In this document: positions 43,415-51,752 of the stretch, piece after piece
Position numbering within the stretch: the stretch's first letter is position 1
Layout: each line of letters starts with the position of its first letter
Assembly (NCBI GenBank): GCA_018241665.1
Contig: JAFEDK010000013.1
Location: 1 to 64,000 of the forward strand
DNA from: Pseudomonadota bacterium
GTDB taxonomy: Bacteria > Pseudomonadota > Gammaproteobacteria > Burkholderiales > Rhodocyclaceae
Direction of reading: 5' to 3'
DNA length: 64,000 nt
Made by a program: the position numbers and the translations under genes
The notes under the pieces: model-generated
What the model saw: the letters and a program-made list of their open reading frames with translations, nothing else
Database searches by the model: none
Told to the model about the DNA's origin: nothing

Positions 43415-44140
43415 TCACTTCTTGACGTGCAGGCCGCATTCCTTGGTTTCCGGATTTTCCCACCACCAGCGGCCGGCGCGGACATCCTCGCCGATCGACA
43501 CCGGGCGGGTGCACGGGGCGCAGCCGATGCTCGGGTAGAACTTGTCGTGCAGCGCGTTGTACGGAACCTTGTTGAGGCGGATGTAGGCCCACACTTCCTT
43601 CTCGGTCCAGTCGGAGAGCGGGTTGAACTTGACCAGGCCGTTGCCCTCGTCGAGCTGGCGCTTGGGCAGGTCGGTGCGGGTGGTGCTCTGCTGGGCGCGC
43701 AGGCCGGTGATCCAGGCCTGCTTGCCGGCCAGCGCACGACCCAGCGGCTCGACCTTGCGGGCGTGGCAACAGGCCTTGCGCAGTTCGACGCTGTCGTAGA
43801 AGGCGTTGATGCCGTTTTCCCGCGTGAAGGTCTCGATGGCCTCGTGGTTCGGGTAGAAGAACTTCAGCTTGAGGCCGTAGCGCTTCTGCACCTCGGCCAT
43901 CAGGTCATAGGTTTCGAGCGGCAGGCGACCGGTGTCCAGCGAGAAGATCTCGATGGGCAGCTGGCTGGTGGCGATCACGTCGGTGAGCACCATGTCCTCG
44001 GCGCCGAGGCTGTTGGCCATCGTGATGGCCGGCAGCTCGGCAGCCCAGGCGGCCAGGTCGGCCTTGAGCTGGGCGACCTTGGCTTCCAGGCTGGCGAGCA
44101 GCGCCGGGTCGTCGAGCTTGGGGTTCTGGTTCGGATGCAT
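43415..44140 (-). CDS. cysH: CysH, adenylyl-sulfate (APS) reductase
   Basis: 241-residue thioredoxin-dependent reductase that converts activated sulfate to sulfite. It carries both pairs of cysteines expected of the iron-sulfur APS-reducing type: KACCHARK near residue 123 and GCAPCTR near 207. The catalytic cysteine is in KECGLHVKK at the C terminus. PAPS reductases of the enterobacterial type lack the two pairs, so APS is the likely substrate, consistent with the absence of cysC here. It is preceded by the DUF934 gene with a 16-base gap. Confidence 0.95.
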   Translation of the reverse strand: MHPNQNPKLDDPALLASLEAKVAQLKADLAAWAAELPAITMANSLGAEDMVLTDVIATSQLPIEIFSLDTGRLPLETYDLMAEVQKRYGLKLKFFYPNHEAIETFTRENGINAFYDSVELRKACCHARKVEPLGRALAGKQAWITGLRAQQSTTRTDLPKRQLDEGNGLVKFNPLSDWTEKEVWAYIRLNKVPYNALHDKFYPSIGCAPCTRPVSIGEDVRAGRWWWENPETKECGLHVKK

Positions 44141-44156
44141 GGAGGTCTCTCCTCGC

Positions 44157-44681
44157 TCAGGCGGCGCGCTGGGCGCGGCGGAACAGGGGTTCGGGCTGGT
44201 CGATGGCGGCCTGGTAGGGCGTCGAGAAGTCCTTCAGGCTGGCCAGTGCTTCTTCCAGCTGGGCGTCGCTGTACTTGCCGGCCTTCGGCTGGATGGCGTC
44301 GAAGCCGCAGCGCTGCATGAAGAAGAACTGGTCGCGCAGCACATCGCCGATGGCGCGGATCTCGCCCGTGTAGGCGTAGCGGCTGCGCAGCAGCGCGGCG
44401 CTGGAGTAGGCGCGGCCGTCGGTGAACTTGGGGAAGTTCAGCGCGATGGCGCCGATGCTGTCCAGGTCGCCTTCCAGGTCGTCCACGCTCTCGCTGCTGT
44501 CCAGCCACACGCCGAGGCCGGCACGGCCGGATAGGGCGCCCTTGTGGGCCTGCCATACGGCGAGGGGCACGAACACCGGGCCGTCGGGGAGGTTCAGCGC
44601 CTCGGGGCCCTGGACTTCGTCGAGGACCAGGATTTCCGCGGCGTCGTCGATCACGCGGCCGTTCTTGATGAGCTTAGGCAT
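44157..44681 (-). CDS. DUF934 protein of the sulfite-reduction operon
   Basis: 174-residue protein of the DUF934 family, which is regularly found next to sulfite reductase genes in Proteobacteria; its biochemical role is not established to my knowledge. Recognisable blocks are KLIKNGRVIDDAAEILVLDE, GVWLDSSESVDDLEGDL, and TDGRAYSSAALLRSRYAYTG followed by EIRAIGDVLRDQ. The ATG at 44681 overlaps the end of cysI by 8 bases, so coupled translation is expected. Confidence 0.88.
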   Translation of the reverse strand: MPKLIKNGRVIDDAAEILVLDEVQGPEALNLPDGPVFVPLAVWQAHKGALSGRAGLGVWLDSSESVDDLEGDLDSIGAIALNFPKFTDGRAYSSAALLRSRYAYTGEIRAIGDVLRDQFFFMQRCGFDAIQPKAGKYSDAQLEEALASLKDFSTPYQAAIDQPEPLFRRAQRAA

Positions 44682-46356
44682 GTTGCTTCCTTTCGATGAT
44701 CGCGGCTTCGCCATACACGCCGAGCTTGAAGGGGTCGAGGCCGGTGCGGCGGACGGTGTCGATGAAGCGCTCGCCGTCCTGGCGCTGGGCCCGGTAGACG
44801 TCGATGATCTTGCTGATCACATCGGGCATTTCGGCGGCGGCAAACGAGCGGCCGATCACCTTGCCGATGCTGGTGTGGTTGCCCTGGGCGCCGCCGAGGC
44901 TGACCTGGTACCACTCCTCACCGTTCTTGTCGACGCCGAGGATGCCGATGTGGCCGACGTGATGGTGACCGCAGGAGTTCATGCAGCCGGAGATGTTGAG
45001 CTCGATGTCGCCGATGTCGTAGAGGTAGTCCAGGTCGTCGAAGCGGGCCTGGATCGCATTGGCGATGGGGATCGACTTGGCGTTGGCGAGGGCGCAGAAG
45101 TCGCCGCCCGGGCAGCAGATGATGTCGGTCAGCAGGCCGAAGGTCGGCGTGGCGAGGCCGGTGGCGCGGGCCTTTTCCCACAGCGCGAAGAGGTCGGCCT
45201 GCTTGACGTCGGCCAGCACCAGGTTCTGCTCGTGGGTGGCGCGCACTTCGCCGAAGCTGTAGGCGTCGGCCCATTCGGCAACCAGGTCGAGCTGCTCGGC
45301 GGTGATGTCGCCGGGGGCGGTGGCCGGGTTCTTCAGGGACAGCACGACGATCGCGTAGCCGGGCACCTTGTGGGCCAGCACGTTGCGGCGGGTCCATGCG
45401 GCGAAGGCGGTGTTGGCGGCCCGCTGGCTGGCGTAGCCGGCGTCCTCGCCCGGCAGGGCCTCGTAGGCGGGCGTCGTGAAGTGGGCGGCGACGCGGGCCA
45501 CTTCGGCTTCGGTCAGCGTGTTGGCGCCGTCCTTGCCGAAGGCCCATTCCTCCTCGACCTGGCGCTTGAACTCGGCGACGCCGAGGGCCTTGACGAGGAT
45601 CTTGATGCGCGCCTTGTAGAGGTTGTCGCGGCGGCCGTAGCGGTTGTATACCCGCAGGATCGCCTCGTTGTAGGTGATGATGTGCTGCCAGGGCACGAAG
45701 TCGTTGATTTCTTCACCGATGATCGGGGTGCGGCCCATGCCGCCGCCGACCAGCACGCGGAAGCCGATCTCGCCGGCCGCATTGCGCTTCAGCTCGAGGC
45801 CGATGTCGTGGCACTGGATGACCGCGCGGTCCTGGTCGGCACCATTCACGGCGATCTTGAACTTGCGCGGCAGGAAGGCGAATTCCGGGTGGAAGGTGCT
45901 CCACTGGCGCAGCACCTCGCACCACGGGCGCGGGTCGATGTACTCGTCGCCGGCCACGCCCGCGAAGGGGTCGGAGGTGATGTTGCGGATGCACGCGCCG
46001 GAGGTCTGGATGGCGTGCATCTGGACCTGTGCCAGCTCGGCCAGGATCTCGGGCACCACCTTCAGCTCGGGCCAGTTGAACTGCACGTTCTGGCGGGTGG
46101 TGATGTGGGCGTAGCCCTTGTCGTGGGTGCGGGCGATGTGGGCGAGCTTGCGAACCTGGGTGGACGACAGCAGGCCATAGGGAACGGCGACCCGCAGCAT
46201 CGGGGCGTGGCGCTGGATGTACAGGCCGTTCTGCAGGCGCAGCGGGCGGAACTCGTCATCGGTCAGCTCGCCGGCCAGGTAACGCCGGGTCTGGTCGCGG
46301 AACTGGGCGACGCGCTCGTCGACGATCTTCTGGTCGTAGGGGTCGTAACGGTACAT
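44674..46356 (-). CDS. cysI: Sulfite reductase, siroheme/iron-sulfur subunit
   Basis: 560-residue enzyme of the nitrite/sulfite reductase family that reduces sulfite to sulfide with six electrons. The coupled [4Fe-4S]-siroheme ligands are visible as CCPGGDFC (near 413) and SGCMNSCGHH (near 455). The N-terminal repeat has AHITTRQNVQFNWPEL. No flavoprotein partner (CysJ) is encoded in this operon, so the electron donor may be ferredoxin or a reductase encoded elsewhere. Context with cysH, cysD, cysN and cysB makes sulfite, not nitrite, the likely substrate. Confidence 0.92.
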   Translation of the reverse strand: MYRYDPYDQKIVDERVAQFRDQTRRYLAGELTDDEFRPLRLQNGLYIQRHAPMLRVAVPYGLLSSTQVRKLAHIARTHDKGYAHITTRQNVQFNWPELKVVPEILAELAQVQMHAIQTSGACIRNITSDPFAGVAGDEYIDPRPWCEVLRQWSTFHPEFAFLPRKFKIAVNGADQDRAVIQCHDIGLELKRNAAGEIGFRVLVGGGMGRTPIIGEEINDFVPWQHIITYNEAILRVYNRYGRRDNLYKARIKILVKALGVAEFKRQVEEEWAFGKDGANTLTEAEVARVAAHFTTPAYEALPGEDAGYASQRAANTAFAAWTRRNVLAHKVPGYAIVVLSLKNPATAPGDITAEQLDLVAEWADAYSFGEVRATHEQNLVLADVKQADLFALWEKARATGLATPTFGLLTDIICCPGGDFCALANAKSIPIANAIQARFDDLDYLYDIGDIELNISGCMNSCGHHHVGHIGILGVDKNGEEWYQVSLGGAQGNHTSIGKVIGRSFAAAEMPDVISKIIDVYRAQRQDGERFIDTVRRTGLDPFKLGVYGEAAIIERKQHA

Positions 46357-46386
46357 TTCGTTTTCCTGGTTTATTCGTAAGCCCGG

Positions 46387-47166
46387 TCAGGCCGCAATCA
46401 GCTTGCTGCCCACCAAGACCAGCATGGTTGCCAGAATCGGACGCAGCACCCGGTCGGGGACCCGGGTGGAAATATGGCTTCCCAGCCAGATGCCCGGCAG
46501 TGAGCCGATCAGCAGGCTGCCCAGCAGAGCCCAGTCGACGCTGCCGAGGAACCAGTGGCCGATGCCGGCCACCAGCGTCAGGGGCACCGCGTGGGCGATG
46601 TCGCTGCCGACGATACGCAAGGTCGCCAGCCGCGGGTACAAAAAGAACAGGGCGCTAACGCCCAGGGCGCCGGCACCCACCGACGAGATCGACACCAGAA
46701 TGCCCAGCACGGCGCCGGTCAGGATGGTCAGCAGCTTGGTGCGCTGCGGATTTTCCTGGCCGCCGGAGTGCTTCAGGGCGTAGGCCTGGATCTGCTTGCG
46801 AAACACGATCGCCACCGCCGTGAGGAGCAGGGCCACGCCCAGCGAAACCTTGATCAGGCTGGCCGCGCCGCCGATGCCGCCGGGCGCGAAGTAGCCGACC
46901 AGCACCAGCGTGATTGCCGCGGCCGGGATGCTGCCGGTGGCCAAGCGCTTGGTGACCGTCCAGTCCACCGTGCCCTTCATGCCGTGGGCGACGGTTCCGC
47001 CGGCCTTGGTGATGGCCGCGTAGAGCAGGTCGGTGCCGACGGCCACCGATGGGTTGATGCCGAACAGCAGGACCAGTAGCGGGGTCATCAGGGACCCGCC
47101 ACCTACGCCGGTCAGGCCGACGATGGCGCCTACGGCAAAGCCGGCAATCGTGTAAGCAATACTCAT
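46387..47166 (-). CDS. TauE/SafE-family permease
   Basis: 259-residue inner-membrane protein with about eight hydrophobic segments and the duplicated TauE/SafE motif (FAVGAIVGLTGVGGGSLMTP in the first half). Family members transport sulfite, sulfoacetate or related anions. Here it is the first gene of the cysI-DUF934-cysH-cysDN run, starting opposite cysB. A role in sulfate uptake or sulfite export is inferred from position only; no cysTWA or sulP gene is visible. Confidence 0.85.
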   Translation of the reverse strand: MSIAYTIAGFAVGAIVGLTGVGGGSLMTPLLVLLFGINPSVAVGTDLLYAAITKAGGTVAHGMKGTVDWTVTKRLATGSIPAAAITLVLVGYFAPGGIGGAASLIKVSLGVALLLTAVAIVFRKQIQAYALKHSGGQENPQRTKLLTILTGAVLGILVSISSVGAGALGVSALFFLYPRLATLRIVGSDIAHAVPLTLVAGIGHWFLGSVDWALLGSLLIGSLPGIWLGSHISTRVPDRVLRPILATMLVLVGSKLIAA

Positions 47167-47230
47167 GATAAGCCCAAATTCCGTGTGCGGGGCATCGTAG
47201 AACGTGTTTTTAGAGCAAAGAAGGTATTTT

Positions 47231-47258
47231 AGGTTAAACCTTTAGAACTTATAGTTCT
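47231..47258. promoter_or_regulatory. Two dyads in the cys operon / cysB intergenic region
   Basis: AGGTTAAACCT (47231-47241) and AGAACTTATAGTTCT (47244-47258) are two adjacent inverted repeats, with 5-bp and 6-bp arms, in the 131-base gap between the divergent permease gene and cysB. Their place suggests operator sites, most simply for CysB acting on both sides. CysB sites are poorly conserved, so this is inference. Confidence 0.5.
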
Positions 47259-47297
47259 ATCCTTCCATTTCGCGGTTCTTCCCCGGGGTTCGCGTCG

Positions 47298-48239
47298 ATG
47301 AACATCCAGCAGTTGCGCTATGTATTCGAAGTGGCCCGCCACGGCCTCAACGTCTCCGAGGCCGCCGAGGCCTTGTTCACCTCCCAGCCCGGTGTGTCGA
47401 AACAGATCCGTGTGCTCGAAGAGGAGCTGGGCGTCGAGATCTTCGTCCGCCACGGCAAGCGCCTGGTGGATGTTTCCGAGCCTGGCAAGCAGGTGCTGAC
47501 CATCGTCGCCCGGATCCTGCAGGAGGTGGACAACCTGCGCGAGGTGGGGGCCGAGTTCAGCAATGAGGCCACCGGCAGCCTGTCGATTGCCTTTACACAT
47601 ACCCAGGCCCGCTATGCGCTGCCCAAGGTTGTGCAGGCCTTCATGGCGCTTTATCCCAACGTGCGTCTGTCCTTCCATCAGGGCAACCCGCGTCAGGTGT
47701 GCGAATACGTGCTGTCCGGCGTGGCCGACATCGCCATCGCTACCGAGGCGATCGCCGAGCACGAGGACATCGTGATGCTGCCCTGCTATCAGTGGAACCG
47801 CTGCGTGATCGCGCCCTTGCGTCATCCCATCCTGGCGGCGCAGCCGCTGACGCTGGAGGAGATCGCCCGCTATCCGCTGGTGACCTACGACTTCGCGTTT
47901 ACCGGCCGCAACCGCATCAACGAGGCTTTCACCGGGCGGGGTTTGAAACCGAACGTGGTGCTCACCGCCATCGACTCGGACGTGATCAAGACCTACGTGG
48001 CCATGGGCCTCGGTGTCGGCATCATCGCCAAGATGGCCTACGACCCGGTGGCGGACAAGGATCTTGGCATGCTGGACGCCGCCCATCTGTTCGCCTCCAG
48101 TACCACCCGCATCGGCCTGCGCAGGAACGCCTGGCTGCGTGGCTATATCTACGCCTTCATCGAGTGTTTCGCGCCGCACCTGAGCCGGCGGGTGGTGGAT
48201 GCGGCCCTGGCGGGCGGGGGGCAGGATCCGGGCCTGTAG
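47298..48239 (+). CDS. cysB: CysB-type LysR transcription regulator
   Basis: 313-residue LysR-family regulator with the CysB/Cbl N-terminal pattern (MNIQQLRYVFEVARHGLNVS, then EAAEALFTSQPGVSKQIRVL as helix-turn-helix). The effector domain includes FTHTQARYALPKVVQAFM and FHQGNPRQVCEYVLSGVADI, as in CysB proteins that sense N-acetylserine. It is divergent from the sulfate-reduction operon, which it probably activates. It might be Cbl rather than CysB, but its single copy here and its position favour CysB. Confidence 0.92.
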   Translation: MNIQQLRYVFEVARHGLNVSEAAEALFTSQPGVSKQIRVLEEELGVEIFVRHGKRLVDVSEPGKQVLTIVARILQEVDNLREVGAEFSNEATGSLSIAFTHTQARYALPKVVQAFMALYPNVRLSFHQGNPRQVCEYVLSGVADIAIATEAIAEHEDIVMLPCYQWNRCVIAPLRHPILAAQPLTLEEIARYPLVTYDFAFTGRNRINEAFTGRGLKPNVVLTAIDSDVIKTYVAMGLGVGIIAKMAYDPVADKDLGMLDAAHLFASSTTRIGLRRNAWLRGYIYAFIECFAPHLSRRVVDAALAGGGQDPGL

Positions 48240-48254
48240 CGCAGGCGTCTGAAA

Positions 48255-48282
48255 TGAAAAAAGCCGGGGCATGCCCCGGCTT
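48255..48282 (-). terminator. Terminator of the PEP-CTERM gene
   Basis: A perfect palindrome, AAGCCGGGGC/GCCCCGGCTT around a central AT, occupies 48261-48282 and has an A-run on its left. It acts as a T-run terminator for the minus-strand gene ending at 48304. Confidence 0.85.
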
Positions 48283-48303
48283 GAATGGCTTGCAACGGCC
48301 CGG

Positions 48304-49500
48304 TCAGCTTTGCCGTGCGCGGCGTACGCGGCTGATGCCGAGCAGCCCCAGGCCGGCCAGAACGATGGAAGACGGTTCCGGCACATCCTGGCGGGCGATC
48401 GCGCCGATGAAGCCGAACTCTTCACCACCGTTGGTGTTGCAGCCAAGCGTGGTCTTCGGGGCATCCGGGGTCTGGTTCGGATAGGCGCCGACGAGCCAGG
48501 TCTTGTCCTGGTTCTGGATACAACCCAGGTTGGCGGTGATCACGATGAGGTCGGTCGACAGGAACTTGTTCAGGTCCATGTCCGGCGAGTAGGCCAGGAA
48601 GTCCGGCTTGCCGGAGCCCTTGTTGTGGTCGAGCTTCAGGTATTCGTCGCCGTTGTCGGTGATACCTGCGCAGCCGCCCTGGCTGGTCGGCGAATAGGCG
48701 CCAGCGGCCAAGCAGTCGGCCAGGTTGCCGTACGCGCTAGCCAGGCCGTAGTTGAAGGTCGGGCTGGTGACGTCGAGCTGGCTGTTCTTGACCTGGTCGA
48801 GGTCCCATTCGGCCTTCAGGGTGTTCTGGGTGCTGTCCCAGATCTGGACCTTGGCGCTGAACCACAGGGAGTCGCTGCTGCCGGCCTGGTTGTAATCCGC
48901 GTAAATGACCGGGATGCTGGCCTTCGGATCCATGGAATGCAGGTAGGTCAGCATGTTGCCGACCGTGGACGTGCCATTCACATTGGACGACTGGGTCGTG
49001 TAGGACACGCCGCCGACGGGATAGTTGGTGCAGGACTGGGTCAGCCCGCCCCAGGTACAGGTCCAGCCCATCACGGTGCTGTTGCTGGTCAGGTCGGCCG
49101 GATCCTGGAAATTAACCCCGGAACCGTTCGGGTTCAGGTTGGTGGCGCCGCCGGCATTGGAGGTCAGGTTGACCGCGATGGTGCCGGTGCCGACCGAGAA
49201 GTCGTAGGTGCCGTAGGTTGCAGTCGGGAGGAGGGCAGGCGACTTGGTCTGGATCGCGTCCAGCAGTTTTGCCGAATACGACCAGAAATCGTCATATTTG
49301 AAAGCGATGGCGACGCCGTTGTAAACGATGGCCTCGCGCATGTTGCCCATGCCGTCCGGCCGCAGCTGATAGCTGGCGCCCGGCGTGTTCTCCGGCGTCG
49401 GCAGCAGGCTGAAGGGCGACGGCGCAGCCGCTGCAGCGCCCGACAAGCTCATTGCGGCCAGCACGGCGGCGAGCTGCAGTTTTTGCTTGATGTATTTCAT
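48304..49500 (-). CDS. PEP-CTERM-anchored secreted protein
   Basis: 398-residue exported protein with a signal peptide (LAAVLAAMSLSGAAAAA). At the C-terminus a PEP-CTERM sorting signal is visible: VPEPSS, a hydrophobic helix (IVLAGLGLLGIS), then RVRRARQS. Such proteins are processed and exported by an exosortase, which is not in this window. The mature part is rich in Asn, Gly, Ser and Thr with four Cys in two pairs and has no domain I recognise. The ATG follows GGAGACGG. A sigma-54-type site lies upstream, and a terminator follows the stop. Confidence 0.88.
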   Translation of the reverse strand: MKYIKQKLQLAAVLAAMSLSGAAAAAPSPFSLLPTPENTPGASYQLRPDGMGNMREAIVYNGVAIAFKYDDFWSYSAKLLDAIQTKSPALLPTATYGTYDFSVGTGTIAVNLTSNAGGATNLNPNGSGVNFQDPADLTSNSTVMGWTCTWGGLTQSCTNYPVGGVSYTTQSSNVNGTSTVGNMLTYLHSMDPKASIPVIYADYNQAGSSDSLWFSAKVQIWDSTQNTLKAEWDLDQVKNSQLDVTSPTFNYGLASAYGNLADCLAAGAYSPTSQGGCAGITDNGDEYLKLDHNKGSGKPDFLAYSPDMDLNKFLSTDLIVITANLGCIQNQDKTWLVGAYPNQTPDAPKTTLGCNTNGGEEFGFIGAIARQDVPEPSSIVLAGLGLLGISRVRRARQS

Positions 49501-49822
49501 TTCCGTCTCCTCGCAGGCAAGACAAGTAGTGGATTTTTAATATTTGCTGGTTACAGCCATCCCCTTGCACAGGTTGTGCCAGCTGTGACGTATTTATCGA
49601 AAACCCCCATTTCATGCGGCTTTCCAAGGGGGGAGGGGAGGGCGGACGGTGGCCCGTTTCTGATGGCTGTAAAGAATCCCGACAGTTTTCTGCAAGCTTT
49701 GAGAGTTTTGGCGCTTCTCCGGCGGCGCCGCGGCGCCGTTGTTTGTTTCCATTTTCTTCCGCTGGCATTCCGGCCCCGTCTTTGTGAGAGACTTGAGATT
49801 CCGTAGTCGTGTCCCGTCTCTC
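49501..49822. other. PEP-CTERM gene / antiporter intergenic region
   Basis: 322 bases without a gene between divergent starts. On the minus strand it contains a sigma-54-type promoter (49566-49581). On the plus side there is a GC-rich imperfect palindrome (GGCGGCGCCGCGGCGCCG, 49720-49737). No clear -35/-10 pair for the antiporter gene was found. Confidence 0.7.
49566..49581 (-). promoter_or_regulatory. Sigma-54 promoter of the PEP-CTERM gene
   Basis: On the minus strand, TGGCACAACCTGTGCA has GG and GC exactly 10 bases apart and an intact TGGCAC half. The predicted start lies near 49555, giving a leader of about 55 bases. In other bacteria PEP-CTERM genes are controlled by the PrsK-PrsR sigma-54 activator system, which fits. 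Confidence 0.75.
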
Positions 49823-51607
49823 ATGCAATCGCTGACCACCCTTGCTGCGCTGCTGCTTGCCTCCGTGCTTTTGGTGCCCCTTTTCAAGCGGGCGGGGCTG
49901 GGCACGGTGCTGGGCTATCTGGCGGTGGGGGTGATCATCGGCCCTTTTGGCGCGAAGCTCGTGCGCGACCCGGACAACCTGCTCCATACCGCCGAGCTGG
50001 GTGTCGTGCTGCTGCTTTTCGTCATCGGCCTGGAACTTAAGCCGTCGCGGCTGTGGGCGTTGCGGCGCTCGGTGTTCGGGCTTGGTGCGCTGCAGCTCTT
50101 CGGGGTGGCCGCGGCGCTGGCCGGCGCGGGCCGCTATCTGGGGCTGTCGTGGCCGGCGGCAACGGTGGTGGGGATCATCCTGGCCCTGTCATCGACGGCC
50201 TTCGTGCTGCCTACGCTGGCTGAACGGCGCGAATTGTCCACTCGTCATGGTCGCGAGGCTTTTGCGATTTTGCTGTTTCAGGATCTATCTGTCATTCCGC
50301 TGCTGGCCCTGATCCCGCTGTTCGGCACCGGCCGTCCGACGGCGCTGACCCACCCGGCGGTCGGTCTCGGCTTGCTGGCGGTGGTGGCGGTGATCGGCCG
50401 GCCGACGCTGGACATGCTGTTTCGCCACGTGGCCCGGGTTAACAGCCGCGAGATGTTCACCGCTGCTGCGCTGGCTACGGTACTAGGGCTCGCCCTGCTG
50501 ATGCAGGCGGGCGGCCTGTCCATGTCGCTGGGCGCTTTCGTGGCCGGTGTGCTGCTGGCCGATTCCGAGTTCCGTCATGAGCTGGAGGCCGCCATCGCGC
50601 CCTTCCAGGGGTTGTTGCTCGGCCTGTTCTTCATGGCCGTAGGGATGTCCACCAACCTGGACCTGCTGATCAAGTTTCCGGGGCAGATCGTCCAGCTCAC
50701 CGCCGGTCTGATCGTCGTCAAGGGCATTGTGCTGTTCGTGCTGCGTCGGCTGCTCGGGGGCTCCACTGGGGATGCGCGCCTGCTCGCCCTGGCCCTGGCC
50801 CAGGGCGGGGAGTTCGCCTTCGTGCTGTTCGACGCCGCCCAGTCCTTCCGCGTGCTCGGCGAGGTGCAGGCCGACAAGCTGACCCTGGTGGTGGCGATGT
50901 CGATGGCGGTGTCGCCGCTGCTCTTGATGTTTGGCGACTGGCTGGCCAGGTCCGCCAAGAAGAATGAACCGCCGCGGGCTTTCGACGAGATGCCGGAGGA
51001 CGGCAGTGAAGTGCTGATCGCCGGCTTCGGACGGGTCGGGCAGATCGTCGGCCGCCTGTTGCTGGCGCGGGGCATCAGCTTCACCGCGCTGGATTCCGAT
51101 GCGGGCCAGGTGGATACGGTGCGCCGTTTCGGCCTCAAGGTCTTCTACGGCGATGCGGCCCACCTGGATCTGCTGCATGCGGCGCAGATCGGCCAGGCCA
51201 AGGTCTTCGTGCTGGCCATCGACGATGTGGAGGCTTCCCTGCGTACCGCCGAGCTGGTGCGCAAGCACTTTCCGCACGTGCAGATCGTCGCCCGCGCGCG
51301 CAATCGCTTCCACGCCAGCCGGCTGATGGACCTGGGCATCGAGCGGCAGATCCGCGAGGCCCTGCCGTCCAGCCTGGAAATGGCCAAATGGACGCTGGAA
51401 CTGCTCAACGAGCCGCCGGCACTGGCCGAGCAGATGGTGAACCGCTTCGCCCGCCACGATGCCGAGGTGCTGGCCCGCCAGCAGGCCATCGGCCACGACG
51501 AGCACAAGCTGATCCAGTCCTCTCTCGAGGCCCGGGAAGAACTGGCCCAGGTGCTGGAGGAGGCGCGGGTGGCGTTCACCCGCAAGGGGCGTGGCGCGGC
51601 GTCGTGA
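49823..51607 (+). CDS. Kef-type cation:proton antiporter with RCK domain
   Basis: 594-residue CPA2-family protein. The first ~385 residues hold about twelve hydrophobic segments with LGYLAVGVIIGPFGAKLV and LGAFVAGVLLADSEFRHELE. The C-terminal part (about 395-510) is a TrkA-N/RCK nucleotide-binding domain with VLIAGFGRVGQIVGRLLLAR and FYGDAAHLDLLHAAQIG. It probably exports K+ in exchange for protons, as KefB/KefC do; no ancillary KefF/KefG gene is adjacent. The ATG at 49823 begins just before the first membrane segment. The frame is open upstream to 49739, but that part is not hydrophobic or conserved. Confidence 0.9.
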   Translation: MQSLTTLAALLLASVLLVPLFKRAGLGTVLGYLAVGVIIGPFGAKLVRDPDNLLHTAELGVVLLLFVIGLELKPSRLWALRRSVFGLGALQLFGVAAALAGAGRYLGLSWPAATVVGIILALSSTAFVLPTLAERRELSTRHGREAFAILLFQDLSVIPLLALIPLFGTGRPTALTHPAVGLGLLAVVAVIGRPTLDMLFRHVARVNSREMFTAAALATVLGLALLMQAGGLSMSLGAFVAGVLLADSEFRHELEAAIAPFQGLLLGLFFMAVGMSTNLDLLIKFPGQIVQLTAGLIVVKGIVLFVLRRLLGGSTGDARLLALALAQGGEFAFVLFDAAQSFRVLGEVQADKLTLVVAMSMAVSPLLLMFGDWLARSAKKNEPPRAFDEMPEDGSEVLIAGFGRVGQIVGRLLLARGISFTALDSDAGQVDTVRRFGLKVFYGDAAHLDLLHAAQIGQAKVFVLAIDDVEASLRTAELVRKHFPHVQIVARARNRFHASRLMDLGIERQIREALPSSLEMAKWTLELLNEPPALAEQMVNRFARHDAEVLARQQAIGHDEHKLIQSSLEAREELAQVLEEARVAFTRKGRGAAS

Positions 51608-51617
51608 GGAGGGGGAT

Positions 51618-51743
51618 GGGCGAATGAATTCACCGCCGCGGGGAGTTCATGGAGTTTGTCGGCATGGCGTCGCCATCCCGGGGGCGAATGAATTTACCTC
51701 AGGGAAGCAGGCCACCATACCGTAGGGGCGAATTCATTCGCCC
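51618..51743. repeat. Composite palindromic repeat, locus C
   Basis: Three arm copies of the same repeat family in 126 bases: two degenerate copies in one orientation (51618-51634 and 51680-51698) and one full-length copy in the other (51720-51743), identical to the left arm of locus D. A separate short dyad ATGGCG/CGCCAT (51664-51676) lies between them. It fills the gap between the convergent antiporter and asparaginase genes. Confidence 0.8.
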
Positions 51744-51752
51744 GCTGCCAGT

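Noticed and set aside
41291-44320. A 1009-codon open frame on the plus strand, opposite cysN, cysD and cysH
   Set aside because: It is a mirror of strongly biased high-GC codons of three well-recognised genes. Its translation is low-complexity Gly/His/Val/Asp-rich without any family resemblance.
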